64,000 bases of DNA, from positions 1 to 64,000 of the forward strand of contig CATJCJ010000341.1 of the NCBI GenBank assembly GCA_949738935.1, written 5' to 3'. Under the pieces are notes generated by a model. The model was not told where the DNA came from. It saw only the letters and a program-made list of their open reading frames with translations, and made no database searches. Source of the DNA: an uncultured Eubacteriales bacterium. Its GTDB lineage: Bacteria > Bacillota > Clostridia > Lachnospirales > CAG-274. The translations under genes and the position numbers were made by a program. Each line of letters starts with the position of its first letter. Positions within the stretch are counted from its first letter, which is position 1. Positions 59,229 through 64,000 of this stretch are shown one piece after another.

Positions 59229-61112
59229 TCATACATTATCATCATACCTCAAAGCCCTTGTGGCGTTCAAAACAGCTATAACCATAACACCCACATCCGC
59301 GAAAATAGCAAGCCACATATTAACAAAACCAAGAGCGCCAAAAGCGAGGCAAAGAAACTTAACAGTCAAAGAAAACACAATATTTTGGCGAACTATTCCA
59401 AGGGTTTTAGCCGAAATTTTCATAGCCATAGCTATTTTCATAGGGTCATCGTCCATAAGTACAATATCGGCAGCCTCAATAGCGGCGTCCGAGCCCAGAG
59501 CCCCCATAGCGATACCAAGGTCAGCTCTTGAAAGAACAGGAGCGTCATTAATTCCGTCACCCACAAAAGCCAGCTTCTCCTTATCCGTCTTTTTATTAAG
59601 AAGTTTTTCCACCTCAATAACCTTATCCTCTGGAAGAAGCTCACTTTTAACAACATCAACGCCAATCTCCTCAGCGATAAACTCCGCCGACTTTTTATTA
59701 TCTCCTGTAAGCATAACAACTTCTTTAATTCCAAGTTGTTTTAAACTACCAACAGCTTTTTTCGAGTTATCTTTTATAACATCAGAAATCAGAATAAATC
59801 CGGCGTATTTATCATTTATAGCCACATGTATTTCAGTTCCGGGATTTGATATGTCAAAAGCAAAATTCTCATAAGGCACTCCGACTTTTTTCATAAGCTT
59901 TATACTTCCAACGGCAATTTTTTTACCATTAACAACCGCTTTCACCCCATACCCGCTTATTTCTTCCGTATCAGTCACACAAGAAGAATCTATCTCCTTT
60001 CCGTACGCTCTTCTCAAACTTTTACTTATAGGGTGATTAGAATAATTTTCAGCGTAAGCGGCGGCCTCAAGCACTTCCTCCTCCGAAAAATCATTTACCG
60101 GGTTAATCTGAGTAACATCAAACACACCTTTCGTCAAAGTACCTGTCTTATCACATACAATATACTTTGTATTCGCCAGCGCCTCAAGATAATTTGAGCC
60201 TTTCACAAGAATTCCTTTAGACGATGCCCCTCCTATACCGCCAAAAAAACTAAGAGGAATTGATATAACCAAAGCGCATGGACAGCTTATTACCAAAAAT
60301 ATAAGAGCCCTGATTATCCATTGAGACCAAAGAGGCTCATTACCCATAAACACACTGATAACAGGCGGCAGCACAGCAAGAGCCAAAGCCGCTCCGCAAA
60401 CAACAGGAGTATAATATTTTGAGAATTTTGTAATAAAATTTTCAGATTTAGATTTTTTCATACTTGAATTCTCAACAAGGTCAAGTATTTTAGAAACTGT
60501 AGAATCCCCAAATTCTTTTGATGTTTTCACATAAAGCAAACCCGATAGATTTATACATCCGCTTATAACCTCATCACCCTCTTTAACCTCTCTCGGAAGA
60601 CTTTCTCCGGTCAAAGCACTCGTATTTAAAGCCGAACATCCTTTTTGTATAACGCCGTCAATAGGAATTTTCTCACCCGGCTGAACAACAATAACAGTTC
60701 CCTCCTCAACCTCCTCAGGGTCAACCGAAACTATTTTTCCGTCTTTTTCAATATTAGCGTAATCTGGTCTTATATCCATAAGAGCGGCTATATTTTTTCG
60801 GCTTTTCCCGACAGCGTAACTCTGAAAAAGCTCGCCGATTTGATAAAAAAGCATAACCGCTGTACCTTCAGTATACTCTCCCAAAAATATAGCCCCTATT
60901 GTGGCAACCGCCATAAGAAAATTTTCATCAAATATTTCCCCATGAAAAATTCCAAATATAGCTTTTTTTAAAATATCAAATCCCACAATAAAATAAGGAA
61001 TTAACAAAAGTACCAGTCCGATATATCCACTCAAATTAATAATATTAAATATTATCATCAAAATCAAAGACAATATTATTCGTATAAGAGTCCTTTTTTG
61101 CTTTTTATTCAT
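59229..61112 (-). CDS. heavy-metal P1B-type ATPase (Zn/Cd/Pb type)
   Basis: CPCALVISIPLSFFGGIGGASSKGILVKGSNYLEAL, CDKTGTLTKG, GDGINDAPVLSRADLGIAMG; no N-terminal HMA. Confidence 0.95.
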   Translation of the reverse strand: MNKKQKRTLIRIILSLILMIIFNIINLSGYIGLVLLLIPYFIVGFDILKKAIFGIFHGEIFDENFLMAVATIGAIFLGEYTEGTAVMLFYQIGELFQSYAVGKSRKNIAALMDIRPDYANIEKDGKIVSVDPEEVEEGTVIVVQPGEKIPIDGVIQKGCSALNTSALTGESLPREVKEGDEVISGCINLSGLLYVKTSKEFGDSTVSKILDLVENSSMKKSKSENFITKFSKYYTPVVCGAALALAVLPPVISVFMGNEPLWSQWIIRALIFLVISCPCALVISIPLSFFGGIGGASSKGILVKGSNYLEALANTKYIVCDKTGTLTKGVFDVTQINPVNDFSEEEVLEAAAYAENYSNHPISKSLRRAYGKEIDSSCVTDTEEISGYGVKAVVNGKKIAVGSIKLMKKVGVPYENFAFDISNPGTEIHVAINDKYAGFILISDVIKDNSKKAVGSLKQLGIKEVVMLTGDNKKSAEFIAEEIGVDVVKSELLPEDKVIEVEKLLNKKTDKEKLAFVGDGINDAPVLSRADLGIAMGALGSDAAIEAADIVLMDDDPMKIAMAMKISAKTLGIVRQNIVFSLTVKFLCLAFGALGFVNMWLAIFADVGVMVIAVLNATRALRYDDNV

Positions 61113-61137
61113 ACAGTCAAACCCCCTTAAATATTAC

Positions 61138-61356
61138 TCAAATAAATATCTCAAAATCAGACTCAATTCTTTTACTTTTTTTAACAACCTCTTTCATAAT
61201 CGAATCAACATCAGCGTTATCCTCAAACTCTATTTTCATCTTCTGAGTAACGAAAGCGACAGCGGCATTTGACACACCCTCTATTTTTTTAACAGCCTCC
61301 TCAATTTTCAAAGCGCAAGCGGCGCAATCCACCTCAATACCATATATCTTTTTCAT
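61138..61356 (-). CDS. stand-alone heavy-metal-associated (HMA) domain protein
   Basis: 72 aa MKKIYGIEVDCAACALKIEEAVKKIEGVSNAAVAFVTQKMKIEFED; CxxC (CAAC). Confidence 0.88.
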   Translation of the reverse strand: MKKIYGIEVDCAACALKIEEAVKKIEGVSNAAVAFVTQKMKIEFEDNADVDSIMKEVVKKSKRIESDFEIFI

Positions 61357-61390
61357 AAAGACAGTCCTCCTTCTAGTTATTTTTATATAT

Positions 61391-61572
61391 TAGACTTCCC
61401 TTGATACTACAAAATTAAATCAATCCAATAAGAAGTATTTTATTCAATATTTTAGCGAAAGGCGTTTTACTTTTTAAACGCCGAAAACGTTAAAAAGTAT
61501 TAAATGAAATATTTTGTTTTTAGACAAGTTCTAACAATACCAATACAGGTATACAGTTTCGAAAGAAGTCTA
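61391..61572. mobile_element. MITE-like element A2 (182 bp incl. TA)
   Basis: TAGACTTCCCTTGATACT ... AGTTTCGAAAGAAGTCTA; interior aligns with A1, plus ~18-bp B-family-end-like insertion GTTTTTAGACAAGTTCTA (61516-61533). Confidence 0.8.
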
Positions 61573-61573
61573 T

Positions 61574-61715
61574 TATAGTAATTACACTTAAATTATAACA
61601 AAAAAATATTTTACGAGTGCGTAAGAACTGCTGGGTGATAAGCGAATTGCGAAGCAATTTGCAGCCCATGCAAGTAAAATGCTTTTTTTGTAACCTTTAA
61701 AGTGTAATTACTATA
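61574..61715. mobile_element. MITE-like element D (142 bp incl. TA)
   Basis: Perfect 16-bp inverted ends TATAGTAATTACACTT / AAGTGTAATTACTATA; extended stem through TTATAACAAAAAAA.. / ..TTTTTTTGTAACC; abuts A2. Confidence 0.85.
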
Positions 61716-61730
61716 TTTCTCTTTAAATAT

Positions 61731-61760
61731 ATTGTATATGAACATATGCTCATTTGTCAA
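61731..61760 (-). promoter_or_regulatory. promoter of HMA/P-type ATPase genes with dyad operator in the spacer
   Basis: On - strand TTGACA (61760-61755), 18-nt spacer, TACAAT (61736-61731); dyad TGAACATATGCTCA at 61739-61752. Confidence 0.6.
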
Positions 61761-61900
61761 GTATAATTTTACGTAAAAATCAAATTTTAAGGGACTTTTA
61801 ATCGACGAACTTGTTTATTTTTAAATTACTTGACTATAAACCAAAAATAATATAATATCTTAATAAAACCGGATAAATTTGCAAATATGCCATAAAAACC

Positions 61901-62462
61901 TAGGAACCTGTCTAAAATCTAAAAAAGCCTGTCTAAGGAGATACAACTATGAAAATAAACGAAATAAAAACAAACAAAAAAAGATACATCTCTTTGCTTT
62001 TACTTGCTGACGAACAAGAAAGTATGATTGACCGATATTTAGATAAAGGAACAATGTATATTTTAGATGACGGCGGAATAAAAGGCGTCTGTGTTGTCAC
62101 AGATGAGGGAAATAATATTTTAGAAATAAAAAATATAGCGATAGAGCCAAAATATCAACGCAAAGGATATGGAAAAAAATTTATTGACTTTATCTCAGAA
62201 AAATACAAAAGCAGATATACATCATTACAAGTAGGAACCGGAGACAGTCCGTTAACAATACCATTTTACGAAAAATGCGGTTTCAAAAAATCCCATACCA
62301 TAAAAAATTTCTTTATCAATAACTATGACCATCCTATATTTGAAGCCGAAATTCAATTAATTGATATGATATATTTAAAAAAATCTATCTCCGACTGTCG
62401 AAAAAGTTAAATTTTCTGAAAATTTTTCAATTTTCAAAAGCGCCGTTTTTAGACAGGTTTTA
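61901..62462. mobile_element. GNAT gene bracketed by B-family terminal repeats (562 bp)
   Basis: Left TAGGAACCTGTCTAAAATCTAAAAAAGCCTGTCTAA; right GTTTTTAGACAGGTTTTA; TA at both outer ends. Confidence 0.5.
61949..62410 (+). CDS. GNAT family N-acetyltransferase
   Basis: NIAIEPKYQRKGYGKKFIDFISEKYKSRYTSLQVGTGDSPLTIPFYEKCGFKKSHT; RBS aaggaga. Confidence 0.92.
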   Translation: MKINEIKTNKKRYISLLLLADEQESMIDRYLDKGTMYILDDGGIKGVCVVTDEGNNILEIKNIAIEPKYQRKGYGKKFIDFISEKYKSRYTSLQVGTGDSPLTIPFYEKCGFKKSHTIKNFFINNYDHPIFEAEIQLIDMIYLKKSISDCRKS

Positions 62463-62565
62463 AGAGCTTTTCAAAGTTTTGCCCGAAAAAACGTCGCTTT
62501 ATTCTTCTGTTTAAATTCATCGAAAACCTTTTCCAACGACAGCGCGCCAATTTTGCTGACACGCT

Positions 62566-62598
62566 AAAGGGGTTGTGAAAAATTCCCACAACCCCTTT
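62566..62598. terminator. strong terminator hairpin
   Basis: AAAGGGGTTGTG / CACAACCCCTTT followed by CTTTTTTT on + strand. Confidence 0.8.
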
Positions 62599-62666
62599 CT
62601 TTTTTTGCTGTATAACCAATTTTATATATAAGAAATGCTTTGCATTAGATTATAAACTCAATAAGA

Positions 62667-62867
62667 TTATAAGCGAGATACATTCGCAGCCTGAGGACCT
62701 TTCGCGCCTTGAACCACTTCAAATTCAACTTGCTGACCTTCTTCAAGAGTTTTGTATCCTTCAGAGTTAATAGCTGAGAAATGTACAAAAACATCATCCT
62801 CACCCTCAACAGAGATAAAACCAAAACCTTTTTCTGCGTTAAACCACTTTACTGTACCTTTTTTCAT
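62667..62867 (-). CDS. cold shock protein
   Basis: 66 aa [63 protein letters not shown]. Confidence 0.98.
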   Translation of the reverse strand: MKKGTVKWFNAEKGFGFISVEGEDDVFVHFSAINSEGYKTLEEGQQVEFEVVQGAKGPQAANVSRL

Positions 62868-63004
62868 GAAAAAATCCTCCTAAAAAATAAAAAAGATAAA
62901 TGTTACCCTTTTAAACTAACATAAAAATCAGCATATGTCAATGAAAATTATAAGATTTTTCCAAAAAGATTTTCTCCAAATTATGACAAACAGCAAAAAA
63001 TCCT

Positions 63005-63397
63005 TTAAAAATCAGCATTTCCAAGTCTGCCATGTTTCTCATATCTGCTTATTTCCGAAATTTTGTTACTCTCATCAGCAAAAACAACATAAGGTTTATG
63101 ATTTTTAGCTTCTTCCGCAGACATCTGGGCATAACTCATAATAATAATAAGGTCATTTTTCTGAACACACCTCGCGGCTGCCCCATTAAGACAAACAATG
63201 CCCGAGCCTCTCTCTCCCTTAATTGTATAAGTCTCAAATCTTTGCCCATTATTAATATCAACAATCTGAACTTTTTCATATTCAAGAATTCCGGCGGCGT
63301 CAAGCAAATCCTCATCAACAGTAATACTTCCCACATAATCGAGCTCAGCCTGAGTAACCCTAACCCTATGAATTTTTCCTTTAAGCATATTAAGCAT
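63005..63397 (-). CDS. panD: aspartate 1-decarboxylase
   Basis: [57 protein letters not shown] ggaggtgg before 63397. Confidence 0.96.
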   Translation of the reverse strand: MLNMLKGKIHRVRVTQAELDYVGSITVDEDLLDAAGILEYEKVQIVDINNGQRFETYTIKGERGSGIVCLNGAAARCVQKNDLIIIMSYAQMSAEEAKNHKPYVVFADESNKISEISRYEKHGRLGNADF

Positions 63398-63454
63398 CAC
63401 AAACAACCACCTCCAATATCGCCATAGCCTTAAACAAAAAAACGCAGTCTCAGC

Positions 63455-64000
63455 TTATATAATAAAATTATCAATAAGCCTTGTACCCCCAATATACACA
63501 GCAACAGCGGTCAAAACAGAGCCGTTGATTTCTTTAACCGGCCTAAGCATATCCATATCAACTATTTCAACATAATCAATTTTCGCGAGCTTTTCCTTTA
63601 ATATCTCCTCTTTTATAGCGTGGATAACCTTTTCAGCGTCTTTCTCACCATTTTCAATAATTTCCCGTCCAATACTCAAAGAACGAGACAAAACAACAGC
63701 CGCTTTTCTTTCCTCCTCGTCAAGATAAGTATTCCTTGAGCTTTTAGCCAGTCCATCCTCCTCACGAATAATTGGGCAACCAATAATCTCAATATTAAAA
63801 TTCAAATCAGACACCATTCTTTTTATAATAGCGAGCTGCTGAGCGTCTTTTTGACCAAAATACGCTCTATCAGGGCAAACAATGTTAAAAAGTTTAGAAA
63901 CAACAGTACAAACCCCTTTAAAATGGACAGGACGACTTTTTCCACAAAGTCCCTCGGGAAGAGTAGTCATATTAACAAAAGAGGAAAAATACTCTCCATA
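63455..64000 (-). CDS. panC: pantothenate synthetase, truncated by window end
   Basis: YGEYFSSFVNMTTLPEGLCGKSRPVHFKGVCTVVSKLFNIVCPDRAYFGQKDAQQL; frame stays open to 64000. Confidence 0.96.
   Translation of the reverse strand, partial: YGEYFSSFVNMTTLPEGLCGKSRPVHFKGVCTVVSKLFNIVCPDRAYFGQKDAQQLAIIKRMVSDLNFNIEIIGCPIIREEDGLAKSSRNTYLDEEERKAAVVLSRSLSIGREIIENGEKDAEKVIHAIKEEILKEKLAKIDYVEIVDMDMLRPVKEINGSVLTAVAVYIGGTRLIDNFII

Noticed and set aside
59197-59874. 225-aa + strand ORF
   Set aside because: Antisense to the P-type ATPase C-terminal half, whose motifs are unambiguous.

Overview
Low-GC Firmicutes (Clostridia-like) chromosomal window, mostly well-known core genes in large co-oriented blocks. (1) + strand 36-8747: yqfC-yqfD-phoH-pgpH-ybeY-cdd-UDG4-era-yqzL-recO block. 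(2) - strand 8803-22386: uridine-kinase-like, nif3-like, trmK, rpoD, dnaG, dgt, FNT transporter, uvrA, uvrB. (3) - strand ~22.8-52.5 kb: a near-continuous ~30 kb flagellar operon from flgB to an MltG-like gene, including fliA, cheD and cheY. (4) - strand purMND, ahcY/mtaD, a heavy-metal P-type ATPase with a separate HMA protein, csp, panCD, plus one + strand GNAT gene. No tRNA, rRNA, CRISPR array, R-M system or transposase was found. The most interesting unexplained content is intergenic: at least five families of short (~120-260 bp) palindromic, TA-flanked, MITE-like elements. Three of them begin exactly at the stop codon of a gene (yqfC, pgpH, dgt), and the element end (TA|GA...) rebuilds a TAG stop. 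Two other elements lie back to back and fill most of the predicted leader of the metal-efflux genes, just downstream of a promoter with an ArsR/SmtB-like dyad. A GNAT gene is bracketed by the terminal repeats of one of these families. The flagellar operon appears free of these elements, but has two hairpins flanking flgE and a near-consensus internal promoter after flgE. All family assignments come from reading protein sequence; no database search was run.
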